Made by a program: the position numbers and the translations under genes. Of a stretch of 64,000 nucleotides of DNA, positions 52,812 through 61,061 are shown one piece after another. This DNA is from Lachnospiraceae bacterium (lineage in GTDB: Bacteria > Bacillota > Clostridia > Lachnospirales > Lachnospiraceae), in contig JAJQCZ010000023.1 of the NCBI GenBank assembly GCA_021202465.1, positions 62,001 through 126,000 on the forward strand, written 5' to 3'. Position 1 is the stretch's first letter. Each line of letters begins with the position of its first letter. A model generated the notes under the pieces. It was not told where the DNA came from and did not search any database. It saw nothing but the letters and a program-made list of their open reading frames with translations.

Positions 52812-55325
52812 CTTCAGCTTCGTGTATCCTGAAAAAGCGCTGGCGCTGATTGCCTTGACACTATAGGTCACGCCGCCGTATGTCACGGTGGCCGGGATTT
52901 TCGCCGAGGTAGCCGTTTTACTCGACAATCCCGTCACGGTGACGGCGCTGGCGGATGTCAGCTTGTATTTCACCGAACTGCTTGTAAAGGTGTCTCCCTT
53001 GGCCAGGGCTGTCACGGCAATCGTCACCGTCTTCTCAGCCGCATTGTAGTTGCTGTTTCCGGCCGCCCTCACCGTAATGGTCGCGGTTCCTTTTGCTTTG
53101 GCGGTGACCATGCCGCTGCTGTTTACGGTAGCTACGGAAGTATCACTCGAAGTGTACGTGATGGTTCCGGTTCCGCTCGCCGTGATCTTCGTGGTTGTAT
53201 CCACTTTGATCGAACTGCTTGCTGCCGTCGCCGTCACGGTCTGGCCGGCCTTAGCTACGGTGATTGAAATCGTCTTTACGGCGGATTCATTATAATTCGT
53301 TGATGCTTTCGCGGTGACCGTAATGATTGCGGAGCCTGCTGCCTGTATCGTCACCACGCCCGCAGGACTTACCTTTACAACATCCTCATCGTTGCTTGCA
53401 TAGCTCAGCGCACCGTCTCCGCTCGCCTTCGCATCCAGCGCAAACGCAGCATCTCCATACGTCCTGCTATAGAAATCTGTTCCGCTGACTGTCTGGGAGG
53501 CCTTATTGATCGTAAACGTTTTTTCCACGCTGCCTGTATAGTTTCCGTTTCCCGTTATTGTAACTGTTGCTGTGCCGACCTTCGTATTATTGCTGTAGGA
53601 TACGGTATAGTCTCCATGACCCGCATCGTCCCGCGTCAGAGGTACACCCCCGTCCGTCACATCTACGTCCGGCGTTTTCGCGGTACCGTCATACGCAAAG
53701 TCTGTTTCAGAAAGCGTGATCTCGCAGCCGGAAATATCTTCTTTCACAGAAATAGTAAAGGTCTCTGAAGCCGCCAGATAATTCCCGGTCTCATCGGCAT
53801 ACACTGTAATAACAGCCGTTCCGGCCGAAATTCCGCTGATCTTCCCGGATGAGTCCACCGATGCCACGTTATTATTATCGGAGTAATACGTCAGCTGTAC
53901 TTCCGTCGCGACAGTAATCAAAGCCGTACTCCCCACGGCAATTTCAGAAGCAGATACTGCGGCGCCGATGTCCTGCGTACCTTTTTCAATCGTGAACGCT
54001 TTTGTCACCAGCCCGGTATATCCGCCCATGCCCTTTACGATCGCGATAGCTGTCCCCGCATTGACATTATTATCATAGGTTACCGTATAATCCTCATTTT
54101 CTTTCAATGTCTCGTTTTCATGGGTAACCGTAACCATCGGTTCCTGTTCTGTTCCGTCAAATGTACAGCTGTTCGAAGTCAGAGAAACCTGGCATTCACT
54201 CAGGCTGAGCCGCTCCGTTCCCTCCTCTGTTACCGTAATCTCAAAAGACTGCGATACCTGATTGTAATTATCTCCGGATGCCGTAATTGTAATGGTTGCT
54301 GTGCCCGCACTCACGCCTGTCACGGTAAAAGTATCTTTCTCCGCACAGACTACAGTTGCTATACTTTCCTGAGAGGACTGGGCAGTAAAGTTCGACTCGG
54401 CTGCCACCGCCCTGATGGCCGCAGTTCCTCCTACAGCAACATCCGTCGCTGACACGGATAACTCGATAGCCTGATCCGCTTTGGCAATTTCAAATATTGC
54501 CGAAATGGATTCCTTATAGTTTCCCTGCCCCGTCACAGTCACCTTTGCCTCACCGGCATTGACATTATCGCTGTAGGTAACCGTATAATCTGCATCCTCT
54601 GTCAGAACTGTATCACCGGAAGATACGATGACAACCGGCTTCTTCTCCGTGCCGTCATAAACATAGCTGTCAGCAGAAAGCATAAGCGTATAATCTGCAA
54701 TGCTGATTGCCTGTATCGTAAATTCTTTCTCAACAGTACTCTGATAATTTCCGCGGCCTGTAATGACAACGGCTGCCGTACCGGCATTGACATTATTTTT
54801 ATAAGTCACCGTGAAATCCGCACCCTCTGTCAGCGCCGTGGAACCGTCTGCCACAATCACAGATGGCTTTTTCGCTGTTCCGTCATAGGTATAGTCCTCT
54901 TCAGAAAGTGTCACCGTGCAGCGGCTGATATCAATGGCCTCAATGGTAAATTCTTTCGAAATCTCACCGGTATAATTCCCTGTACCGCTTACAGAGACTG
55001 TCCCTGTGCCAATCGCTGTATTGTTGCCGTATGCCACAATATAGTCTGTATTTTCTTCAAGAACAACCGCTCCATTGGTCACTGTAACAGAAGGCGTCTT
55101 GGCCGTTCCATCATAGGTAAATGTGTCAGCGGAAAGTGTCAGCGCATATCCGGAGATTTCTGCGCGGATGATCGTATAGGATACCGTCTGTTCCCCGGTA
55201 CAGTTATCCCTGCCTGTTATCGTTACTTTGGCGGTTCCCACATTTACATTACTGCTGTAAGAAACAGTATAATCCGTTCCTTCCGTCAGGACAGAAGAAC
55301 CCTTTGAGACCGTCACCGTCGGCAT
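52203..55325 (-). CDS. Surface protein 2, C-terminal part (MBG/Big_2 repeats and LRR_5 tail)
   Basis: 1,040 codons. Successive MBG/YDG-like units (FTYDGTAKTPSVTV, NVNAGTAAVVITGRGNYQ), alternating later with Big_2-type units (TYTSSDTSVATVNSSGMV), then the constant LRR_5 tail. The frame begins inside a repeat unit with no ribosome site. The preceding frame ends YTYDGTEKCRR at an A5 run (55325-55329). One extra A would read TEKMPTVTV and join both frames into about 2,087 aa. From 52203 to about 53503 the DNA is close to identical with 60453-61754 of surface protein 3. Confidence 0.85.
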   Translation of the reverse strand: MPTVTVSKGSSVLTEGTDYTVSYSSNVNVGTAKVTITGRDNCTGEQTVSYTIIRAEISGYALTLSADTFTYDGTAKTPSVTVTNGAVVLEENTDYIVAYGNNTAIGTGTVSVSGTGNYTGEISKEFTIEAIDISRCTVTLSEEDYTYDGTAKKPSVIVADGSTALTEGADFTVTYKNNVNAGTAAVVITGRGNYQSTVEKEFTIQAISIADYTLMLSADSYVYDGTEKKPVVIVSSGDTVLTEDADYTVTYSDNVNAGEAKVTVTGQGNYKESISAIFEIAKADQAIELSVSATDVAVGGTAAIRAVAAESNFTAQSSQESIATVVCAEKDTFTVTGVSAGTATITITASGDNYNQVSQSFEITVTEEGTERLSLSECQVSLTSNSCTFDGTEQEPMVTVTHENETLKENEDYTVTYDNNVNAGTAIAIVKGMGGYTGLVTKAFTIEKGTQDIGAAVSASEIAVGSTALITVATEVQLTYYSDNNNVASVDSSGKISGISAGTAVITVYADETGNYLAASETFTISVKEDISGCEITLSETDFAYDGTAKTPDVDVTDGGVPLTRDDAGHGDYTVSYSNNTKVGTATVTITGNGNYTGSVEKTFTINKASQTVSGTDFYSRTYGDAAFALDAKASGDGALSYASNDEDVVKVSPAGVVTIQAAGSAIITVTAKASTNYNESAVKTISITVAKAGQTVTATAASSSIKVDTTTKITASGTGTITYTSSDTSVATVNSSGMVTAKAKGTATITVRAAGNSNYNAAEKTVTIAVTALAKGDTFTSSSVKYKLTSASAVTVTGLSSKTATSAKIPATVTYGGVTYSVKAISASAFSGYTKLKKVSVGSKVTSIGSKAFYKCTALTQVTGCTAVTSVGSSAFQSCSKLATVAGLQKATSIGSKAFYGCTKLKTVGSTSGKITLAKVKTIGSSAFYKCTTLTYVNLTSTALTKIDTSAFQGCTALKTFVSKSTKLTTIGKKAFYGDKNLASITFKTTKLTSSKVGASAFKGIKSTCTFKVPSAKISAYKKIFKAKGASSKITVKKG

Positions 55326-58300
55326 TTTTCCGTCCCATCATATGTATACTTGTCCTGAGATAAGCTCACAGTGCAATCCGAAAGTTCCGTCTGCGAAATC
55401 GTATACTCTGCCGTCGCCGTGCCGGTGTAGTTTCCGGTTCCCGTCACAGACACTGTGTATGTTCCGACATTTTTACTGTCACTATAGGTAGCGGTATAAT
55501 CTGTATCCTGCGTCAGCGTGACAGAATGGCAGACCACTGTCACTCCGGGATTTTTCACTGTCCCATCATAGCTGTAGGAAGTCTGATCCAACGTGATGCT
55601 GCTATCGGACAGATCTCTCTGAGTCACCGTAATATCTAAAGAAATACTACCGGCTTCATAGTAACTGTTGCCTGCCGCATTCACAGTAATCACGGTTGTA
55701 CCGACACCCACAGCCGTCACCACACCTTTTGATGAAACAGTAGCTACGGAAGAATCGCCGGTAACATACGTAATGGTTCCGTTACCTTTTGCTGTAATCG
55801 ACGTCGTATCACCGAATACAATCTCCTCATCTGCCATCGAGACCGTTAACGTATTCTCCGCTTTATTGATTATAAAATATAGCGTCGCCGTCCCGGTGAA
55901 GTGACCGCTGCCGGTGACAGTGACGGTTGCCGTGCCGGGATAAACATTGTTCGCATAAGAAACCGAGTAATCCGTCGATTTCGTCAATGTCTGACTGCCG
56001 TATTTTACTGTTACAGTCGGCCGTTTTGAGTAACCATTATATGTGTACTCAGTCTGTGACAATGTGATTTCACAATCATTAATATCCGCTGTGCCCCAAT
56101 TCACCTCTGTCGAACCGGCGCTGAGTCCTTCATCGCAATATGCAACTACCTGATAGGTGTACAAATTGCTATCGGAAACTTCGGAATCCGTATAAGAGAC
56201 TTCTGACGATGTCTGCAGCATCTCATATTCCCCCGTTCCCGTTTTCCTGTATATATAGTAACCGTCAGCCCCCTCAATTTCGCTCCAGGAAAGAACCGCC
56301 GTATCCTCATTTTCCGTCAGAGTGACTTTGGGAGACTCAAGGTAGAAAATAGAAATCGTATCTGAAGCTGCACTATATTGTTTTTCAGAGTTCCTGGCAG
56401 CTATCACATAAAAAGAGTACGTGGTTCCACTTGTGAGATAGTAACTGATAGTCAGCGACTGTGTGCTTGCGCTTCCGGCGCTGACGTTATAATAAGATGA
56501 TTCCTGAGATGTCGTGAAATACACAAAGTAGCTGGTTGCCCCCGGAACCGTCTCCCACGTAACCTGAATCCCTGTTTGGACATTACTGACATCTAGCAGT
56601 GTCGGCACAGGCAGAAAGATCGACGACACTTCGCAAGTCTCATAACTGCTCTCATCATCAAACTGAACGACCACCTTATAGGTATAGGTCTCCCCACCAG
56701 ATACATCCGTATCAATATAGATCGTGTCCTCTGTTGTTTGAATGAGCGTATAGGTCCCATCCTCTGTTTGTCGGTAAACCAAAAAAGATTTTGCACCGAC
56801 AAGAGTACTCCATTCCACCTGTAATCCAGTTGAAACCGAAGATACCGATGGAATCATCACTTCCTGCTTATTCTGCGCAAGACTTTTCGAATTTCCGGAA
56901 TATGCTTCTACCCAGACGTAATAGTTCTTTCCGTTCGTCGCGCTAATCGTCGACGTCGTCCCGCCGTCCGCTACCGTTGTTTTACTGCAGGTACTCCCAT
57001 ACGCGCGATATACATAATAGCCTTCCGCGCCTTCCACCGCGTCCCAGCTTACCTCAAGGCTGCCCGATGATGTCTCAACACGGACATTCTCCGGCGCTTC
57101 CATGGCGGGATGAACGGAAAATGTTCCGTCTGAAGAAATTGAGTAGAAAACCGGCGTTGTCGACACAGAACCGTAGGAAGAGCTGTCTCCGGTCGCATAC
57201 CAGACCACTGTCCCATCTGACACAATCGGCTGGCAGTCAGAGAGCTGACCATCTACCGTATAAATCTCACTGGTGGTATCGCCCGCTCCATCCAGATAAA
57301 CATAATGCAGTTTAGTCATTTTTGAATATGTAACGGAAGAATTTTCATATTCCGTCGTCGTCCACATCAGCAGGAAAGAATCCGAACCGAGTTTTACCAG
57401 CTGCGGCGTCGAAGCCGTGACGGTACCATCCGTATCATAATCCGTAATCCACTTTATTTCCGTTCCGGATGAAGAAAAATCACTTCGGGAAGTCACAGCA
57501 ACATAGACATTACGGGCCGTATGACTGCTCCAGTTATCATCCTGGGTGACAGAATTGCCCGCCGCAAGATACGACGAGGAAGAATATTCCAGACCGCCCA
57601 GGGAAGCGCCGGTCTTGTTGGTGCCGGATTCTCCCTCAAAAGTTAACAGATTGATAGAGCTGTTACCACTGCCGCTGAACGTGCTGCTGCCAGCCTGCTT
57701 TTTATATTTGATCAAAACGGCTGCTCTGGGATATGCGTCTCCATGATCCAACGCGATCAGATTGGCCTCGTCATCTACCATGATAAACTGGTTAAAAGAA
57801 TGGCTGACATATCCATAATTGACATTCATGACCGAATAGTACGAATCGGCAATCGTCATATCCGATTCCTGTACCTGTATCGTCAGGTTCGCCTGATGAT
57901 GATACCCGTCACTGGAGGCATACATCGTATGGCTGGTACGAATATACAGATACCCTCCGTATTCCGTCATGCGGCAGCTGCCCGAGGCGAACGGTACATA
58001 GGTATTCGCTCCGCATAAGCTGGCTGCACCTTCTCTTTCCCAGTCCGTACTGTATTTTACTACACGGATCACTTCCACCGTATCGTCTTCATCGGTGTTC
58101 GACTGCCCGAAAACCAGGTAATATGCATCCTCTCCGGCATAGAATCCTCCAAAATAAGACAGCTCCATGTCAACGGTCTGAGCAGACACAAGATTGTAAT
58201 TGCTATCATAATACTCTACGACGATGGACCCGCTGACATATTCGACCCTCATAAAACCATCATTCGTTTCCGTCAGATAGGAATAGGGCTGCGTCGCATA

Positions 58301-58465
58301 ATATGTGGTATAGCTCTGATCCCCGGTATTATTGGACGCCGTCGCCGTGGCTGTCGTCTCCTCTGCATAAACCACGTCAGAACTGACTCCCCATATACAT
58401 ACAAGCACCAGAATCAGCACAGAAAAAATTTTCATTCCGGGATTTCGCAATCTTTCCCTTGTCAT
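55313..58465 (-). CDS. Surface protein 2, N-terminal part (signal peptide, propeller-like region, Fn3 domains)
   Basis: 1,050 aa as written. Signal sequence MKIFSVLILVLVCIWGVSSD with cleavage near VVYA (residue 34). Residues about 45-500 show repeated blade-like strands (GSIVVEYYDSNYNLVSAQTV, SHSFNQFIMVDDEANLIALD) and look like a beta-propeller; function unknown. About four fibronectin type III domains follow (LEVSWDAVEGAEGYYVYR, LQVEWSTLVGAKSFLVYR, IQVTWETVPGATSYFVYF, AVLSWSEIEGADGYYIYR), then the first MBG/Big_2 repeats. I chose ATG 58465 because GGGAGG lies 9 nt upstream. It ends prematurely at the A5 tract. Confidence 0.85.
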   Translation of the reverse strand: MTRERLRNPGMKIFSVLILVLVCIWGVSSDVVYAEETTATATASNNTGDQSYTTYYATQPYSYLTETNDGFMRVEYVSGSIVVEYYDSNYNLVSAQTVDMELSYFGGFYAGEDAYYLVFGQSNTDEDDTVEVIRVVKYSTDWEREGAASLCGANTYVPFASGSCRMTEYGGYLYIRTSHTMYASSDGYHHQANLTIQVQESDMTIADSYYSVMNVNYGYVSHSFNQFIMVDDEANLIALDHGDAYPRAAVLIKYKKQAGSSTFSGSGNSSINLLTFEGESGTNKTGASLGGLEYSSSSYLAAGNSVTQDDNWSSHTARNVYVAVTSRSDFSSSGTEIKWITDYDTDGTVTASTPQLVKLGSDSFLLMWTTTEYENSSVTYSKMTKLHYVYLDGAGDTTSEIYTVDGQLSDCQPIVSDGTVVWYATGDSSSYGSVSTTPVFYSISSDGTFSVHPAMEAPENVRVETSSGSLEVSWDAVEGAEGYYVYRAYGSTCSKTTVADGGTTSTISATNGKNYYVWVEAYSGNSKSLAQNKQEVMIPSVSSVSTGLQVEWSTLVGAKSFLVYRQTEDGTYTLIQTTEDTIYIDTDVSGGETYTYKVVVQFDDESSYETCEVSSIFLPVPTLLDVSNVQTGIQVTWETVPGATSYFVYFTTSQESSYYNVSAGSASTQSLTISYYLTSGTTYSFYVIAARNSEKQYSAASDTISIFYLESPKVTLTENEDTAVLSWSEIEGADGYYIYRKTGTGEYEMLQTSSEVSYTDSEVSDSNLYTYQVVAYCDEGLSAGSTEVNWGTADINDCEITLSQTEYTYNGYSKRPTVTVKYGSQTLTKSTDYSVSYANNVYPGTATVTVTGSGHFTGTATLYFIINKAENTLTVSMADEEIVFGDTTSITAKGNGTITYVTGDSSVATVSSKGVVTAVGVGTTVITVNAAGNSYYEAGSISLDITVTQRDLSDSSITLDQTSYSYDGTVKNPGVTVVCHSVTLTQDTDYTATYSDSKNVGTYTVSVTGTGNYTGTATAEYTISQTELSDCTVSLSQDKYTYDGTEKCRR

Positions 58466-58530
58466 ATACAGTTTCCTCCCTTTTGCCGTTTTCCTCTCAA
58501 CCATCTTAAAAGATTTGTTCCACATTTTTT

Positions 58531-58536
58531 ATTATA
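58531..58536 (-). promoter_or_regulatory. Likely -10 element of surface protein 2
   Basis: Perfect TATAAT on the minus strand, 66 bp before the start codon; no good -35 at normal spacing. Confidence 0.35.
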
Positions 58537-58611
58537 ACGAAAAGATGACCAAAAGTATACAACGGAATCAGACGAAATCACGAATTCGCCTTCCCCGATA
58601 TAATCATAGCA

Positions 58612-58697
58612 GGTATTTCAACTTACACAGCCCATGACGCCAAGCTAATCTTATGGCAGCAAAACTTCTTGTCTTTTCACGGCTCCGCAAGTATACT
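58612..58697 (+). promoter_or_regulatory. Leader repeat copy 2 and promoter of the AAA ATPase gene
   Basis: 58612-58666 resembles 49926-49980. Directly after it, -35 TTGTCT (58669-58674), 17-nt spacer, -10 TATACT (58692-58697). Confidence 0.55.
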
Positions 58698-58753
58698 AGA
58701 GTCAGTCACAGCTTTTCCAATCACAGGCGGTGCCGGAAGGAAGTGAGCGTTTC

Positions 58754-60343
58754 ATGAGTAAGATTTTTAACACGACGGCAAACTGCATACCGGAAAAACA
58801 TTATATGGTGGATCTGACTGATCGGCTCCGACAGTTCAAAATCATCGTAGATCGCGGCGATTATTTTACGATCAATCGCGCCAGACAATACGGAAAGACG
58901 ACCACCCTCCTGGCACTGGCGAAATATCTCCGGAACGACTATCAGGTGATTCGTCTGGATTTTCAGCGATTCAGTGAAGCTTCCTTTGCAAATGAAGGCA
59001 GCTTTATCTTCGCGCTCGCGAAGCGGATTCTTCTGGCTGTAAATGAAAGTGAGATTCCAGAGGAGCCTCGAAAGCAGCTTGCCTTTTTTGCGGGAAAAAA
59101 AGGCAACGCAGAGACACTGGATGATTTGTTTATTGTCCTCAATGAATGGTGCGAACAGTCTGAAAAACCTGTCGTCCTCATGATCGATGAGGTGGATCAG
59201 GCCTCCAACTATCAGGTATTCCTGAATTTTCTGGCACAATTGAGAGCCAATTATATTGAGAGAGACCTGATTGCTACCTTCCACTCCGTCATTCTGGCCG
59301 GAGTCCATGACATTAAGAACCTCCGGAGAAAATTTGTCGCACAGGAAGAGCATAATACAAATTCTCCCTGGAATGTGGCGGCAGATTATAACATTGATAT
59401 GAGTTTCTCCGCCGCCGATATCGCGGGGATGCTCCGTGAATATGAAAATGATTACGCCACAGGAATGAATCTGGAGGCCATCGCACAGGAAATCTATGAA
59501 TACACCTCCGGATATCCGTTTCTGGTGTCACGCATCTGCAAATATCTGGACGAAACCCTGCCGGGTACCGGCGGCTTCCCGGATCGAACCGCTGCCTGGA
59601 CGAAAGAGGGAATCACAAAAGCGGTCGGCGCCATCGTCGTGGAGGAAAATACGCTTTTTGAATCCCTGATCGACAAAGTAAACCTGTATCCGGATTTAAG
59701 GGAAATTCTGTACGATATTCTGATAAACGGTGCGGACGTTTATTATAATCCGGACAGCGTAGCCATCAGTGTGGCCAAGATGTTCGGATTTGTCAAAAAA
59801 GCAGATTCAAAGATCATCATCGCAAACCGCATCTTTGAAACCCGTTTATATAACTATTTTCTACTCTCCGAGGAAAACCGGACAACGGATATTTACCGTC
59901 TCGGAGTGCGGGAAAAATATCAGTTTATACGGGATGACGGACTTGATATGGAGCTAATCCTGGAACGGTTCGTCGTCAGCTTTGACGATCTCTACGGCGA
60001 CCGGGAGCAGAAATTCAAAGAAGAAGATGGCCGAAAGTTCTTTCTTCTGTATCTGCGTCCCATCATTAACGGGGAAGGAAATTATTATATCGAATCCCGT
60101 ACGCGCAATATGGAGCGCACAGATATCATTATCGATTACAAGGCCAAACAGTATGTGATCGAGCTCAAGCTCTGGCACGGAAACGCCTACAACACACGCG
60201 GCGAAAAGCAGTTAAGTGATTACCTGGACTATTATCACCTGAACAAGGGATATATGCTGAGTTTCAATTTCAACCAAAAGAAAGAAATCGGCCTGAAGAA
60301 AATCCAGGTCGGAAATAAGCTGCTGGTAGAGGCGGTGGTATAA
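58754..60343 (+). CDS. AAA ATPase with C-terminal PD-(D/E)XK nuclease-like domain
   Basis: 529 aa. P-loop variant INRARQYGKTTTLLALAKYL (residues 40-60), Walker B VVLMIDEVDQASN near 137, then a winged-helix-like middle, and a C-terminal domain with RTDIIIDYKAKQYVIELKLW: Asp...Glu-x-Lys of the PD-(D/E)XK fold, followed by QLSDYLDYYHLNKGYMLSFN. Such AAA/DUF1703-like proteins are numerous in gut anaerobes and their role is unproven; a mobile or defence function has been suspected. Start ATG 58754 after GGAAGGAAG, or GTG 58730. Placed between and opposite to two surface genes. Confidence 0.85.
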   Translation: MSKIFNTTANCIPEKHYMVDLTDRLRQFKIIVDRGDYFTINRARQYGKTTTLLALAKYLRNDYQVIRLDFQRFSEASFANEGSFIFALAKRILLAVNESEIPEEPRKQLAFFAGKKGNAETLDDLFIVLNEWCEQSEKPVVLMIDEVDQASNYQVFLNFLAQLRANYIERDLIATFHSVILAGVHDIKNLRRKFVAQEEHNTNSPWNVAADYNIDMSFSAADIAGMLREYENDYATGMNLEAIAQEIYEYTSGYPFLVSRICKYLDETLPGTGGFPDRTAAWTKEGITKAVGAIVVEENTLFESLIDKVNLYPDLREILYDILINGADVYYNPDSVAISVAKMFGFVKKADSKIIIANRIFETRLYNYFLLSEENRTTDIYRLGVREKYQFIRDDGLDMELILERFVVSFDDLYGDREQKFKEEDGRKFFLLYLRPIINGEGNYYIESRTRNMERTDIIIDYKAKQYVIELKLWHGNAYNTRGEKQLSDYLDYYHLNKGYMLSFNFNQKKEIGLKKIQVGNKLLVEAVV

Positions 60344-60372
60344 AACCACCGCCTTTACGCATTCTCTAAGAC

Positions 60373-60416
60373 CGACAGCCTCCGGATTCCCGGAGGCTGT
60401 CGCTGTTCTTTTTTTC
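60373..60416. terminator. Bidirectional terminator between the AAA gene and surface protein 3
   Basis: Perfect 13-bp arms CGACAGCCTCCGG (60373-60385) and CCGGAGGCTGTCG (60390-60402), loop ATTC, then a T-rich run to about 60416. Confidence 0.9.
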
Positions 60417-60452
60417 TTCACTGTCCTTCCCGCAGAGCCTTCATCGCATGAT

Positions 60453-61061
60453 TCAGCCCTTCTTCACCGTAATCTTACTGCTTGCTCCCTTCGCTTTAAA
60501 GATCTTCTTGTACGCAGAAACCTTCGCACTCGGCACCTTGAACGTACAGGTACTCTTGATTCCCTTAAAGGCGCTGGCGCCGACCTTCGAGCTGGTCAGC
60601 TTCGTGGTTTTCAATGTAACCGAAGCCAGCTTCTTGTCTCCATAAAAAGCCTTCTTGCCGATCGTCGTCAGCTTTGTGGACTTGCTCACGAAGGTCTTCA
60701 AGGCCGTGCAGCCCTGGAAGGCTGATGTGTCGATCTTCGTCAGCACCGTGGAGGTAAGGTTCACATAGGTAAGCGTCGTGCATTTATAGAAGGCCGAGGA
60801 ACCGATGGTCTTCACCTTCGCCAGCGTGATCTTCCCTGATGTGCTGCCGATGGTTTTGATCTTCGTGCAGCCGTAGAAGGCCTTGCTGCCAATCGTCGTT
60901 GCCTTCTGCAGTCCGGCTACCGTCGCCAGCTTACTGCAGCTCTGGAAGGCGCTGCTGCCTACGGAAGTGACCGCCGCGCAGCCGGTGACCTTTGTCAGCG
61001 CCGTGCATTTGTAGAATGCTTTCGATCCGATCGATGTCACTTTACTGCCGACAGACACCGT
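60453..61061 (-). repeat. Constant LRR_5 tail, copy 3
   Basis: Third copy of the 203-codon module; the match with copy 2 extends to about 61754 and into the 3' flank at 60361. Confidence 0.9.

Noticed and set aside
58754-60343. Transposase or relaxase for the AAA/nuclease protein
   Set aside because: P-loop, Walker B and a C-terminal Asp...Glu-x-Lys fit the AAA/PD-(D/E)XK group; no DDE or relaxase motifs.
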